Positions 50,670 through 60,401 are shown, counted from the first letter of the stretch. The stretch: DNA of 64,000 nucleotides from [Zimmermannella] faecalis ATCC 13722 (GCF_000381765.1 NZ_KB907078.1:167924-231923), one strand, 5' to 3'. The notes: generated by a model from the sequence alone, not told the origin. Numbers and translations are program-made.

Positions 50670-50990
50670 CTACTCCCCCGCTTGCGCGGCTTCCCCGGCC
50701 ATCTCGCGCAGCGCGGCGAGGTGCCCGTCGAAGGCCTTGCGGCCCTGCGGCGTGAGCTTCACGGTGGTGACCTGGCGGGCATCCGCGCGCAGGGGCGAGG
50801 CCCGCTTGTTTGTGGTGACGTAGCCGAGGTCGGCGAGGTTGCGCACGGTCTTCGAGAGGTTCGCCTCGCTGAGCTCGAGCGTCTCGGCGATTGCCGCAAA
50901 GTCGGCTTCGTCGAGTGGACGCAGCATCGCACACAGCCGCAGGCGGGTCGGCGCGTGAATCAGCTCGTCGAAGCGGGGTTTAGCGCGCAC
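50670..50990 (-). CDS. Winged-helix transcriptional regulator (MarR-like, single domain)
   Basis: Small DNA-binding protein of 106 aa: FDELIHAPTRLRLCAML, LSEANLSKTVRNLADLGYV and the wing VTTVKLTPQGRKAFDGHL are typical of stand-alone winged-helix 'transcriptional regulator' proteins that pair with a membrane protein. The GTG start lies 11 bp inside the preceding gene, so translation is coupled. Likely autoregulator of the pair, through the inverted repeat at 51453. Confidence 0.87.
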   Translation of the reverse strand: MRAKPRFDELIHAPTRLRLCAMLRPLDEADFAAIAETLELSEANLSKTVRNLADLGYVTTNKRASPLRADARQVTTVKLTPQGRKAFDGHLAALREMAGEAAQAGE

Positions 50991-51438
50991 GCTGCACCTC
51001 GACTGCGTACGTGCGGTCGTACGCGGCGACGATGAGCGTGATGAGCACGCCCGCGACGAGGGCGATGAGCAGGAGCCAGCCCGTGCTGACACCGAGATAC
51101 GCGAACAGGATGTTCGTGGCCAGCGCGGCCACACAGACGAGGCCGAGCACGATGAGCCAGACGACGCCGAGGGGTCCGGCCGGGCGAGAGATCGTGAGGC
51201 TGCTGCGTCGACGAAAGTACACCTCGACGCCGAAGAAAATCAGCGCGGCTGCGAGGAATGGCAGCCAGGCCCACTGAATCCCGGCGGCCGGGCCGGCGAT
51301 GAGCAGCGCCGTGGCGAACCCTTGCGCGGGGGCGCCCCACCAGGTTTCGGCGGTCATGCGGCTGCCGATGCCGCTGCGGTCGCCCTCGAAGGCATCGAGC
51401 GCGTCGCGTGCGGCAGCGGGGTCGTGACCTTCTGGCAT
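50980..51438 (-). CDS. Four-helix membrane protein coupled to the regulator
   Basis: A 152-aa protein with four hydrophobic helices after a 45-residue cytoplasmic N-terminus. No enzymatic motif is seen. The ATG at 51438 (MPEGHDP) has GGAAAG four nt upstream; an ATG at 51450 would add four residues but has no ribosome site. Gene pairs of a small winged-helix regulator and a 2-4 helix membrane protein are common in actinobacteria, possibly for membrane-stress sensing, but the role is unproven. Confidence 0.75.
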   Translation of the reverse strand: MPEGHDPAAARDALDAFEGDRSGIGSRMTAETWWGAPAQGFATALLIAGPAAGIQWAWLPFLAAALIFFGVEVYFRRRSSLTISRPAGPLGVVWLIVLGLVCVAALATNILFAYLGVSTGWLLLIALVAGVLITLIVAAYDRTYAVEVQRAR

Positions 51439-51452
51439 GTTGCTTTCCATGC

Positions 51453-51484
51453 GGTTAAGTAAATCACTTGCCGAGCAGTTAACC
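51453..51484. promoter_or_regulatory. Inverted repeat, possible operator of the winged-helix regulator
   Basis: GGTTAA at 51453-51458 and TTAACC at 51479-51484 frame a 20-bp AT-richer centre (AGTAAATCACTT) directly in front of the membrane protein start. Position and symmetry fit autoregulation by the regulator of the coupled pair. Confidence 0.5.
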
Positions 51485-51649
51485 AATAGTCGCGACGAAC
51501 TTTCTCAACCGGATGCGCGGCCCACGTCGACAGCCCGGCGACCAGCGTCACCCGCGAGACGCACCCGCGGGTCGCTCTCGCGGATGAACCGGCGGCCAGC
51601 GAGTTGGCTCTTCCTCCCGGCCACTCGCGGCCGACGTTACGCTCCAACC

Positions 51650-52162
51650 ATGGGGAAGAAAATCGGGATACTCGCGGGCGCGCTCGCCGCGTTCATCGCG
51701 GCGCTGGTCGTGACGGTGGTGCTCGTTCTGAATGTCGCCGGTAGCCCGACCGACGGCAATGTCACGGAGACCATCCTCGACCCGGGCCCGACGCCGACCA
51801 CCGCTGACCCCGCCAGCGACACCGTCGTGATCCCTCACACGCAGGCGACGGTCACGGTTCCCGTCGGCGAAACGCTCGTCGTAGATTTCGGCACCATCAA
51901 CTCGAGCATCGGCGACGGTTGGCGCATCACGCAGGAGCCCGATGCGGCCGTGCTCGACGAGCTCGAGACGTTCAGCACGCCCGATCCGTCGGCGTCGCCG
52001 ATTGCGCCCGGCTCCGACACGAAGCTCGCGCTGCAATTCACCGCGGTCGCGCCCGGCACGACCGAGGTCACGTTCCAGTATTCGTACCGCGGCGACGACC
52101 AAGACACCGACCGCTTTGACTCCCCCGGCACCGTCACGATCGAGGTCACGGTCACCGAGTAG
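51650..52162 (+). CDS. Membrane-anchored protein with chagasin-like (I42) domain
   Basis: A 170-aa protein with an N-terminal transmembrane or signal-anchor helix (about 5-28), a short Thr/Pro linker and a beta-sandwich of about 110 residues. Its order fits chagasin cysteine-protease inhibitors: VGETLVVDFGTINSSIGDGW in place of the N-P-T-T-G-Y loop, and LQFTAVAPGTTEVTFQYSYRG near the C-terminus in place of the F-x-A...Y-x-R-P segment. The inhibitory loops are not identical to studied members, so the role is tentative. ATG at 51650; the longer frame overlaps the regulator promoter. Confidence 0.6.
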   Translation: MGKKIGILAGALAAFIAALVVTVVLVLNVAGSPTDGNVTETILDPGPTPTTADPASDTVVIPHTQATVTVPVGETLVVDFGTINSSIGDGWRITQEPDAAVLDELETFSTPDPSASPIAPGSDTKLALQFTAVAPGTTEVTFQYSYRGDDQDTDRFDSPGTVTIEVTVTE

Positions 52163-52179
52163 GTCGAGGCGGGATGCCC

Positions 52180-52998
52180 CTACCGCACGACCATGGTCGG
52201 CAGCGCCGGCTCCTGCAGCAGTTCGTGGCTCACCGAGCCGAGCAGCAGGCGCCGGAATGCTCCGCGCCCGTGGCTGCCGACGACGAGCAGTCGGGCCGTT
52301 TCGGCCGCGTCGTTGAGCACGTCGACGGGGTGGCCCTCTTCGACCTTCCGCTCGATCTTGAGGTTCGGGTAGCGCGCCACGATGGGCTCGAGTGCCTCGT
52401 CGAGGGCGTCGGCCGATGAGCGCTCCGAGATCGCGACGAATTCGGCGTCGTACGCGAACTCGCTGCCGAGTCCGACCTGTAGCTGCCACGAGCTCACGGC
52501 GATGAGCGGCTCGACCGACGAGCTGGCTTCGGCGGCGGCGAACCCGAGCGCGAGCGTCGAGACTTCCGATCCGTCGACGCCGACGACGACGCCGCGGCGG
52601 CCGGTCATGTCGACGGCGGGCACCGCGACGACGGGTGCCTTGCTCGCGGCGGCGATGCGCACGGTGGCGGGGCTGCGCTGTCGTCGGCTGTGGGAGTCGC
52701 GGCCGATGACGAGCAGGCCGGCGCTTGCCGAGACCTCTTCGAATCCTTCGGGGAGGCTCTTCGCGCGGTGGAGTTCGGTGCGCAGCTCGATGGTCGGGGC
52801 GAGGGCGCGTGCGGCGGCGGCGTGTTCGGCGAGGAGTTCGTCGGCGCGCTGCTCGAGTTCGGCGCCGGCCGAGCCGGCGTCGATCACGACAAAGATGAGG
52901 AGCGTGCCACCGTCGCGTGACGCGAGGTTGGCTGCCCATTCCACCGCCTTCGCGTCGGCATCAGAGCCGTTGATACCTACGACGATTCGATTGACCAT
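52180..52998 (-). CDS. Universal stress protein, two UspA domains
   Basis: Tandem Usp protein of 272 aa. Domain 1 (about 1-135) starts RIVVGINGSDADAKAVEWAA; domain 2 (about 140-272) starts GVVVGVDGSEVSTLAL and ends with the ATP-loop LLVVGSHGRGAFRRLLLGSVSHELL. The G-x2-G-x9-G-S/T type loop suggests ATP binding in domain 2; domain 1 has VIGRDSHSRRQRSPATVRI instead. GAGGAGG precedes the ATG. Divergent from the rhamnosidase gene with 360 bp between them. Confidence 0.93.
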   Translation of the reverse strand: MVNRIVVGINGSDADAKAVEWAANLASRDGGTLLIFVVIDAGSAGAELEQRADELLAEHAAAARALAPTIELRTELHRAKSLPEGFEEVSASAGLLVIGRDSHSRRQRSPATVRIAAASKAPVVAVPAVDMTGRRGVVVGVDGSEVSTLALGFAAAEASSSVEPLIAVSSWQLQVGLGSEFAYDAEFVAISERSSADALDEALEPIVARYPNLKIERKVEEGHPVDVLNDAAETARLLVVGSHGRGAFRRLLLGSVSHELLQEPALPTMVVR

Positions 52999-53358
52999 GG
53001 CGTCCTCCTCATCGAGGCCCGGGCGAACAGGTTCGCCAGGGCGAATACGCGGTGAATGGGTACTTTCACCCTACGTCCGCGAGCCCGCGGCGACCATGCG
53101 ACCGGCCGAATCGTTAGGTTCGGGCGCCCGCGCCAGCACGCCGTTCACAGGTCGTCATTCACCGCCGACTGCACTGCCGACAGCCCTGGCAACCCGACCC
53201 AACCCTTGTTGCAACGATTCATCATGACTAGGGTCGGAAGCGCTGACCGCAACGCCGCGGCCAGATTTCACTCACCCACTCCCCAAATCTTCGCCCGTGC
53301 GCCGCCAAAAGCAGCACTCCGCGCGGATTTTGAATCGTTCTACGAGCAGGAGGCGCCG
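52999..53358. other. Divergent promoter region, no gene seen
   Basis: The 360 bp between the uspA-type gene and the GH78 gene hold only the two ribosome binding sites (GAGGAGG at about 53005; AGGAGG at 53349-53354) and presumably both promoters. A frame on the plus strand is open through it but has no ribosome site or signal sequence. I see no inverted repeat or known operator. Confidence 0.5.
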
Positions 53359-56300
53359 ATGCCTTTGTCCGCCCGTCAAGTTCCGAAGTCCATCTACTAC
53401 GTGCTCGTGAGCCTCTTTGCCCTGACGCTCACGCTGCCCATGTGGCTCGCCCACATTCCAGCGGCCGGCGCCGATGAAGGCAGCACCGCACCGGTCGGCC
53501 TCCGCGTCAACGGCCTCGCCGAGCCCGCCGACCTCGATGACCTGAGCAGCCCATCCTTCTCGTGGCAGGTGCTCAGCACCACGCAGAGCGCCTACCGCAT
53601 CGTCGTGAGTTCGGATGCGGTGACCGCGGCAGAGGGCACGGGCGACACCTGGGATTCCGGCAAGGTCGCCTCGGCCGAGCAGACGAACGTGCCGTACGGG
53701 GGCCCTGAACTCGAGCCGAACCAGCGCTACTACTGGTCGGTCGAGACCTGGGACGCCGACGACGTCGCAAGCGGCCCATCCGAGACCACCTGGTTCGGCA
53801 CCGCGCCGGGCTCAACGTGGGGTGACAGCGAGGCGATCTGGGCGTCGCTGCCCGACAACGATGCCGTCACCTGGGGTGACTACACGGCAACGATGAACGT
53901 CACGATCACGCAGACGGCGCTCGGCGTCCTCTTTCGCGCGCCCGACAGCAGCAACGGCCTGATGTGGCAGTTCCGCGCTGACACCAACACGATCGTGCCC
54001 CACACCCTGAAGAACGGCACCTACGCCGCGCTCCCCGCGGTGCAACTCCCGGCCGGCACGATCGCGCTGAACACGCCGCTCGAAATCGCGATCACCGTCG
54101 AGGGCACGACCGTCACGACCTCGATCGACGGCACCGAGGTCCACGAGACCGAGATGGCGGATGCGCCTGCCGAGGGCAAGATCGGGTTCCGAACGGGCCG
54201 CACCGAGGCGGGCCAAGTGCACGATGTCGCGGTCACGGCCGCCGACGGCACCGACCTACTCACGAATGACTTCGCCTCGAGCAACCCGTTTAGCTGTGGT
54301 TCGATCGAGGGCGGCAACTACCTTGTGAAGAACAGCCTGGCCTGCACCGTCGCGAGCCCCGACCAGAACGACGACTGGGCGCTGCTGCGCACCGAGTTCG
54401 CGCCGAAGCAAGACGACATCGTGGCCGCGACGCTCTACGCGACCGCGGGTGACTTCCGCGACCACAAGCAGTACGCGTACAAGGCGTACATCAACGGCGA
54501 GTTCGTGGGCCTCGGCCCGACGAACCACATCGACGCCGAGAACCGCTACGACGGATTCGACGTCACCGACCTCATTACGAGCGGCGACAACGCGATCGGC
54601 GTCATCGCCTACACCCAAAACGAACAGAATCAGCGCTTCATCGCGATGCTGCGCATCGACTACGCCGACGGCACCACCCAGACCGTCTCGAGTGGCGACG
54701 ACTGGCAGACGATGACCGGCGGCGAGGTGTGGCCCGATGTCGGGTCGATCGGCACCAACTTCTACGCGGCGCCGAAGGAGAACCTCGACCTGCAGCACTT
54801 CCCGTCGGGCTTCGATGAGGCGGGCTTCGACGACAGCGCGTGGCAGCCAGCAACGGTCAAGACCCAGTTCGAGCAGCTCGAGGCAACCCCGACCGCAAAG
54901 GTTGAGGAGCAATTGCATGCCCCGGTCAACATCACCGAGGTGGGCGACGGCCACTACTTCGTCGATTTCGGCGAGACGTGGATCGGCGGCGTGAACCTCA
55001 CGTTCGAAAACGGCACGGCCGGCCAGCAGGTCGACCTGCGCTTCGCCGAGGTGCCGACAACCAAGGGCGGCACGACCGCAAAATACCAGCTCAACACGGG
55101 CAACACGTATCAAGACGTCGTGACGCTACGCGACGGCGAGCAGACGATTGAGACGTGGGGCATGCGCGTGTTCCGCTACGTCGAGATCATCGGTGCGCCC
55201 GAGGAGATCACGGCCGAGAACCTCAGTGCGCTCGCGCTCGTGTATCCGTTCAACGAGGAGGCCTCGTCGTTCACTTCGTCGAACGACAACCTCAACCAGG
55301 TGTACGAGCTGTCGAAGCACTCGATTGAGGCGCTCAACGTGAACTTCTACACCGATTCGTGGACCCGCGAGCGCATCAACTACGAGGCTGACGCCTACCT
55401 CCAGCAGATGTCGACGCTGTACCTCATGGAGGATCTCTCGCTCGGCCAGTACTCGATGAACTATTTCGAGAGCAACCGCACGTGGCCGACCGAGTGGCCG
55501 ATCTACGTGGTGCTCGCGGTGCACGACGCGTGGGCGCAGACCGGCAACATCGGCCAGGTCTCGAGCTACTACGACAACCTCGTCGAGAAACTGCCGACGC
55601 AGTGGCTGAACGACGACACGGGGCTGATCGGGAAGAGCGATCGCTCGAACGGCTGCAACAGTCAGACCGACTGCGACATTGTCGACTGGCCGACGAGTCA
55701 GCGCGACGGATACGAGTACCGGTACTACAACACGGTGCTCAACGCCCTGTCGTATCGCGCGTACGTCGACATGGCGAACATGGCCGAGGCGCTCGACAAG
55801 CCGGAGGATGCCACGACGTTCCAGAACATCGCCGACGGTATTCGCGACGGCATGAACGAGCACCTCTTCGATGCCGAGAACAACCGCTACGACGACGGCA
55901 TGACGGTCGACGGCACGCTCACCGGCCACTACTCCCTGCACGCGAGTGCGTTCTCACTTGCGTTCGGTGTGGTTGACGATGCGCACGCCGCTTCGGTTGC
56001 CGAGTATGTAGCGTCGCGCGGCATGGCCTGCAGCGTCTACTGCGCCGGGTTCTCGATCACCGGGTTGTTCAACGGAGGTCAGGCGGATGCGGCGATCGAT
56101 CAGCTCTCGGCCGACGGCACGTCGAGCTGGATGAACATGATCGACCGCGGCGCCGGCGCCACGTCGGAGGCGTGGGATGAGTCGCAGAAGAGCAACCTCA
56201 CCTACTCGCACCCGTGGGCGGCGAGCCCCGCGTTCCATGTGCCGAGTGGCCTGTTCGGCATCAAGCCGGTGACGGCGGGCTACAGCACCTTCGAGATCGC

Positions 56301-56934
56301 GCCGCAGCCGGACTCGCTCGACTACGGCACGGTGACGGTGCCGACGGTGAAGGGTGAGGTCGGTGCCGGCTTCGCGCACGATGGCGCGGGCGACCTCGCG
56401 GTGATCGCGCAGGTGCCGGGCAACACGAGCGCGTCGGTGACGGTGCCCGTGCCCGACGGCACGACGCAGGTGTTCGTCGACGGCGACGCGGTCGACGTCA
56501 CCCCGACCGGCGGCAACGTCGTGCTCGAGGACGTCACGGCGGGCTGCCATCTCGTCACGCTGAGCGCGGGCTCGGATGCGGCGAGCGACGCCAACCTCAC
56601 CTCGATCTGCGATCCGACGACGGATGAGCCGGGCCCCGAACCCGCGCCGGCCTGGGATTCGACGGCCACGTACAACGAGGGCGACACCGTGACCTACAAC
56701 GGGTCGACGTGGGAAGCCTCGTGGTGGACGCGCAACCAGGCCCCGGGCGACGCCTATGGCCCGTGGCAGGAGATCAAGGTCGACGACGACGGCAACAACG
56801 TCTGGACGCCCTCGCGCATCTACGACACGGGCGACGTCGTGATCTACGAAGGTGAGTTCTACGTCGCGAAGTGGTGGACTCGAAACCAAGCTCCGGGCGA
56901 CCAGTGGGGCCCGTGGGAGCTGCAGGAGGGGTAG
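53359..56934 (+). CDS. Secreted alpha-L-rhamnosidase-like protein (GH78) with two CBM5/12-type repeats
   Basis: Secreted enzyme of 1191 aa. The ATG has AGGAGG 6 nt upstream. Signal peptide to about 38 (AGA), fibronectin-like domain (about 45-150), a LamG-like insert (about 160-305), Bac_rhamnosid N domain (about 340-500), a second beta domain, the alpha/alpha barrel (about 640-1000; DSWTRERINYEAD with acidic residues at the expected general-acid place) and a C-terminal beta domain. The end has two similar modules with W-W-T-R-N-Q-A-P-G-D and G-P-W, like chitin-type CBM5/12. It should remove terminal rhamnose from polysaccharide outside the cell. Confidence 0.9.
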   Translation: MPLSARQVPKSIYYVLVSLFALTLTLPMWLAHIPAAGADEGSTAPVGLRVNGLAEPADLDDLSSPSFSWQVLSTTQSAYRIVVSSDAVTAAEGTGDTWDSGKVASAEQTNVPYGGPELEPNQRYYWSVETWDADDVASGPSETTWFGTAPGSTWGDSEAIWASLPDNDAVTWGDYTATMNVTITQTALGVLFRAPDSSNGLMWQFRADTNTIVPHTLKNGTYAALPAVQLPAGTIALNTPLEIAITVEGTTVTTSIDGTEVHETEMADAPAEGKIGFRTGRTEAGQVHDVAVTAADGTDLLTNDFASSNPFSCGSIEGGNYLVKNSLACTVASPDQNDDWALLRTEFAPKQDDIVAATLYATAGDFRDHKQYAYKAYINGEFVGLGPTNHIDAENRYDGFDVTDLITSGDNAIGVIAYTQNEQNQRFIAMLRIDYADGTTQTVSSGDDWQTMTGGEVWPDVGSIGTNFYAAPKENLDLQHFPSGFDEAGFDDSAWQPATVKTQFEQLEATPTAKVEEQLHAPVNITEVGDGHYFVDFGETWIGGVNLTFENGTAGQQVDLRFAEVPTTKGGTTAKYQLNTGNTYQDVVTLRDGEQTIETWGMRVFRYVEIIGAPEEITAENLSALALVYPFNEEASSFTSSNDNLNQVYELSKHSIEALNVNFYTDSWTRERINYEADAYLQQMSTLYLMEDLSLGQYSMNYFESNRTWPTEWPIYVVLAVHDAWAQTGNIGQVSSYYDNLVEKLPTQWLNDDTGLIGKSDRSNGCNSQTDCDIVDWPTSQRDGYEYRYYNTVLNALSYRAYVDMANMAEALDKPEDATTFQNIADGIRDGMNEHLFDAENNRYDDGMTVDGTLTGHYSLHASAFSLAFGVVDDAHAASVAEYVASRGMACSVYCAGFSITGLFNGGQADAAIDQLSADGTSSWMNMIDRGAGATSEAWDESQKSNLTYSHPWAASPAFHVPSGLFGIKPVTAGYSTFEIAPQPDSLDYGTVTVPTVKGEVGAGFAHDGAGDLAVIAQVPGNTSASVTVPVPDGTTQVFVDGDAVDVTPTGGNVVLEDVTAGCHLVTLSAGSDAASDANLTSICDPTTDEPGPEPAPAWDSTATYNEGDTVTYNGSTWEASWWTRNQAPGDAYGPWQEIKVDDDGNNVWTPSRIYDTGDVVIYEGEFYVAKWWTRNQAPGDQWGPWELQEG

Positions 56935-56942
56935 CCGATAAC

Positions 56943-56978
56943 GTTCGGGGTGGCAGCTAGCACGCTGCCACCCCGAAC
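56943..56978 (+). terminator. Terminator after the rhamnosidase gene
   Basis: GTTCGGGGTGGCAGC and GCTGCCACCCCGAAC form a perfect 15-bp stem with loop TAGCAC, 8 bp after the GH78 stop. There is no T-tract, as is common for actinobacterial terminators. Confidence 0.85.
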
Positions 56979-57196
56979 GAACTCGCCTCTTCTCTCCGGC
57001 GACGGGCTGCGCGCGTGCCCGGCCTACGTCGACCGATACCACGCAATATCCTCCTCAGAACCATGCCCGAGCGTCGTTGACACCGCAGACGGACTCTTGC
57101 ACTATTCCCATGGAGCCTCATCGCACAGACTCAGGGCTCGCTTCATCGGCCGACTACTACGATGTAGAAATTAACCGCACTTTAGGGAGACACCGC

Positions 57197-58603
57197 ATGT
57201 CGAGCCATGGTGGCAAGCCTGCAACTACGGCGCGACTTTTTTATGGCCACGCTGCATCAAATTGGGGCGACCTCGCGATTAATTACGGAGCAGTCGAGTT
57301 GCTCCGAGAGGCGAACCTTGATGTATCGGGTTCCACAGCGGTATTACTACGACCCTCAGACTCGTTTCGACGAGCTGCCATCGAGAGTCTTGGCGACCTC
57401 AACACGCACGACGTTCCCACTACTCCGCGCGAACTCGGAGGTGAAGAGCTCCAGCTTGTCGACTACTTGGAGAATCCTACGAAGTTTGCCGCAGACTACG
57501 AGATCACTCCCGAGTCCATCGTCGTACTCAACGGCGGCGAGCACATCCATGAAAGTTCGGCGACGCCCGGCAACATCATCGACTTGGCTTGGCGGGTGCT
57601 CCCCGCGCTGGCTGCGGCAGTCACCGGCGCACGGGTCGTAGTGCTTCCTTCTACGCTGGGCCCCTTCCGCTCGCAACTCGGAACTGCGGCGCGGGAATTC
57701 CTCCACGCCAGTGGAGCCGGTGCCCTGCGGGATGCAGCTTCTCCTTCACTAGCAGGAGGCAGTGTCGAGCAGGATTGGCCAGTGCTGGTCGATGCCGCGT
57801 TCTTCGACGCGCAGCTAAAGTCGACCGAGACAGAGTTCGACCCCCACGGTCGAATCACTATCGTTGCGAGAGTCGAAGACTTTGGTCTGCGAGCCGGAAC
57901 TGCACGCAGCAATTTCGTTGAAGCAAAGTTCCGGAGTGAGGGGTACAAAAACTCGCGCGCCTATCAACTGTTTTACGAGATCGCGGCGCGAGCGATCGAA
58001 AACGGCAGAGAGGTAGTGATCGTAGTCCAAACTCGCTCAGATCGAGGACTCGCCGTCGCGCTCCACGGCGACCTAGTCGAGGCACATCCCGACGCACGCG
58101 TGTCATTTGAAGATCCGATCGATTACGGCGCCTTTATCGACCTCCTACGACACGGCAATCTCGTTCTGACGTCTCGATTCCACGCAGCCATTTTGGCCCT
58201 CTCGCAGAGCGTTCCTGCCGTGGGAGTGTTCTCTGAAACACATGGGCACAAGATGCCTGGACTCTTCGAGCTCCTCAAGTTCCCGAGCGGCGCCGTGCGG
58301 CTCGATGATCGAGTCGTTGAACAGGTTGCAGACGAAGTGTTCTCCGCGGCAGAGCATGTGGCCTCCACGATCGAAAAGACGAATGAGGTCATTCGCGGCC
58401 TCAAGGCTGAAACGCTCAAGTGGTTCAAGGCTGCCGTAAGCCAAGACAACCGTTCCGCCGACACCTCTACGCTTCGTATCTCGGCCCTTGCGGCACTGGT
58501 TCGGCAGTCTCACGTCACCCGCTCACGAGACGATTTCGCCTCGTTGAAAGCGAAGCTGGCCGCGATTCAGGCCACGATCGCAAAATTTGAGCCATCGAGT
58601 TAG
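57197..58603 (+). CDS. Polysaccharide pyruvyl transferase family protein
   Basis: A 468-aa protein of the PF04230 pyruvyl transferase family, which puts pyruvate ketals on sugars of cell-surface polymers. It shows LFYGHAASNWGDLAINYGAVELL at the N-terminus, VVLPSTLGPF, and the C-terminal signature NLVLTSRFHAAILALSQSVPAVGV. The ATG at 57197 follows AGGGAGA; the frame begins 120 bp earlier but without a ribosome site. GC is clearly lower than in the flanking genes, suggesting acquisition. First gene of the second glycopolymer locus. Confidence 0.87.
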   Translation: MSSHGGKPATTARLFYGHAASNWGDLAINYGAVELLREANLDVSGSTAVLLRPSDSFRRAAIESLGDLNTHDVPTTPRELGGEELQLVDYLENPTKFAADYEITPESIVVLNGGEHIHESSATPGNIIDLAWRVLPALAAAVTGARVVVLPSTLGPFRSQLGTAAREFLHASGAGALRDAASPSLAGGSVEQDWPVLVDAAFFDAQLKSTETEFDPHGRITIVARVEDFGLRAGTARSNFVEAKFRSEGYKNSRAYQLFYEIAARAIENGREVVIVVQTRSDRGLAVALHGDLVEAHPDARVSFEDPIDYGAFIDLLRHGNLVLTSRFHAAILALSQSVPAVGVFSETHGHKMPGLFELLKFPSGAVRLDDRVVEQVADEVFSAAEHVASTIEKTNEVIRGLKAETLKWFKAAVSQDNRSADTSTLRISALAALVRQSHVTRSRDDFASLKAKLAAIQATIAKFEPSS

Positions 58604-58661
58604 CTTCACACGAACGGAGTGTGGCCCACGGGTCAATTCCAACCTTCATAATTGACGGATC

Positions 58662-60401
58662 ATGCCCGCGAACTTCCCCCGCAATTTCCGCATCGCCGCA
58701 ACGGCGGTCGCCGGCCATTTGCTCGATGACCCGGCTCGCTTTGCGCTGCTCGCGTCGCAGCGGTTCCCGAAAGGTTTCGCGAAACCGGCGGCGGCACTCC
58801 TTGAGCGCTTCGGCCCGCTCGGCGAGGCGTATGCCGAATGGATGCGCGGGCACCGCGACGACGCGGTCGAGCGGCTCGCAGCCCTCCCTCCGCAGGGCCG
58901 GCGGCAGCAACAGCTCGTCGCGAATCTCGCGATCGCGGCCGACCGCCCCGACCTCATCGCGAACAGCGAGTCAACGACCTCGCCCGTTCTGACGGCGCGG
59001 GCACGCTGGCAGCTCGGCGACCTCAGCGGCGCGATCGACGCGCTCAAGAGCAGTCGCTCGCAGGGCGCGCGCACCTATCGCCGCGTGCTCGAGGGCGAGC
59101 GCACGCTCCTCACCCCGAGCTACCGGCTCCCGAGCTCCGCAAACCGCATTCCGAAGCCGACGCCGTCGAAGACGCCGCGAGTGCTGCACCTGCTCACGAA
59201 CTCGCTCCCCCACACGCAGTCGGGGTACACGCTGCGCTCGCACGAGATCCTCAAGGCCCAGCGCGAGGCCGGCATGGCGGTCATGGCAGCGACCCGCATC
59301 GGCTACCCGGTGACGGTAGGCAAGCTCGGCGCACTCGACGTCGACGTCGTTGACGGCATCGAGTATCACCGCGTGCTGCCGGGGCGCCTTGGCGCATCGA
59401 TGCCCGATCGCCTCGACCGGCAGGTGCGTGAGCTCGACGCGCTCGTGGCGCGGTTCCACCCGACAGTCATTCACACGACGACGAACTACACGAACGCCCT
59501 CGTCGCGCAGGCACTCGCGAAGCGGCACGGCCTGCCGTGGACGTACGAGGTGCGCGGCATGCTCGAAAAGACATGGGCAACGTCACGCGCGACCGACGAG
59601 GCGCGCGAAGCAGCCCTCGAGAGTGAGCGATACGGGCTCATGCACGCGCGCGAAGCGCAGATGGCGATCGAGGCCGACCACGTGTTCACGATCTCGTCGA
59701 CGATGCGTGACGAGCTCGTCGAGCGCGGCGTACCGGCCGAACGCGTGAGCTTGATCCCGAACTCAATCGACGAGCACCTCCTTGAGCGCGAGAGCACCCC
59801 GGCCGACGTGCGTGCCGAGCTCGGGCTCCCGCGTGACGGGTTCTGGGTTGGCGCGGTATCGTCGCTCGTCGCGTACGAGGGCCACGATGTGCTTGTGGAT
59901 GCGGTGCTTGAGCTGCGCGAACGGGGCCTCGACGTGCGCCTGCTCCTCGCTGGCGACGGTGCGGCGCGCCCCGAACTCCTGCAGCGTGCGGCCACGCTCG
60001 GCGAAGCGGCGGTCTTCCCGGGCCGGGTCGCGGCCGACCTCGCGAAGCGGTACGTGGAGGCGCTCGACGTCGTCGCGGTGCCACGCAAGGACCTCGACGT
60101 GACGCGATCGGTCACCCCGTTGAAGCCGATCGAGGCGATGGCGCTCGGTCGACCGGCCATCGTGAGCGACCTGCTGCCGCTGCGAGAACTCGTGGGCGAT
60201 GACGAGCGCGGAATCGTGATTGCGCCCGATTCGGCTCCCGCGATGTCGCAGGCGCTGACTATGCTTGCAGACGATGTTGCCCGTCGTGGCGCCCTGGCGG
60301 CAGCCGGGAAGCGGTTCGCGGCGACGCGAACTTGGAGCGCTGCGGCGCTCGAGTATGACCGAACATTTACGAGGCTCGGTGGCACTGGCTTACCGAGCTG
60401 A
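58662..60401 (+). CDS. Glycosyltransferase family 4 with N-terminal extension
   Basis: A 579-aa protein. The first about 160 residues form a helical, TPR-like extension (AAALLERFGPLGEAYAEWMRGHRDDAVERL). A GT4 core follows from RVLHLLTNSLPHTQSGYTLRSHEIL (starts about 167), with LIPNSIDEHLLE and the E-x7-E donor site KDLDVTRSVTPLKPIEAMALGRPAIVSD. High GC like the core genome, unlike both neighbours. It probably works on the polymer exported by the downstream ABC system. Sugar specificity unknown. Confidence 0.88.
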   Translation: MPANFPRNFRIAATAVAGHLLDDPARFALLASQRFPKGFAKPAAALLERFGPLGEAYAEWMRGHRDDAVERLAALPPQGRRQQQLVANLAIAADRPDLIANSESTTSPVLTARARWQLGDLSGAIDALKSSRSQGARTYRRVLEGERTLLTPSYRLPSSANRIPKPTPSKTPRVLHLLTNSLPHTQSGYTLRSHEILKAQREAGMAVMAATRIGYPVTVGKLGALDVDVVDGIEYHRVLPGRLGASMPDRLDRQVRELDALVARFHPTVIHTTTNYTNALVAQALAKRHGLPWTYEVRGMLEKTWATSRATDEAREAALESERYGLMHAREAQMAIEADHVFTISSTMRDELVERGVPAERVSLIPNSIDEHLLERESTPADVRAELGLPRDGFWVGAVSSLVAYEGHDVLVDAVLELRERGLDVRLLLAGDGAARPELLQRAATLGEAAVFPGRVAADLAKRYVEALDVVAVPRKDLDVTRSVTPLKPIEAMALGRPAIVSDLLPLRELVGDDERGIVIAPDSAPAMSQALTMLADDVARRGALAAAGKRFAATRTWSAAALEYDRTFTRLGGTGLPS

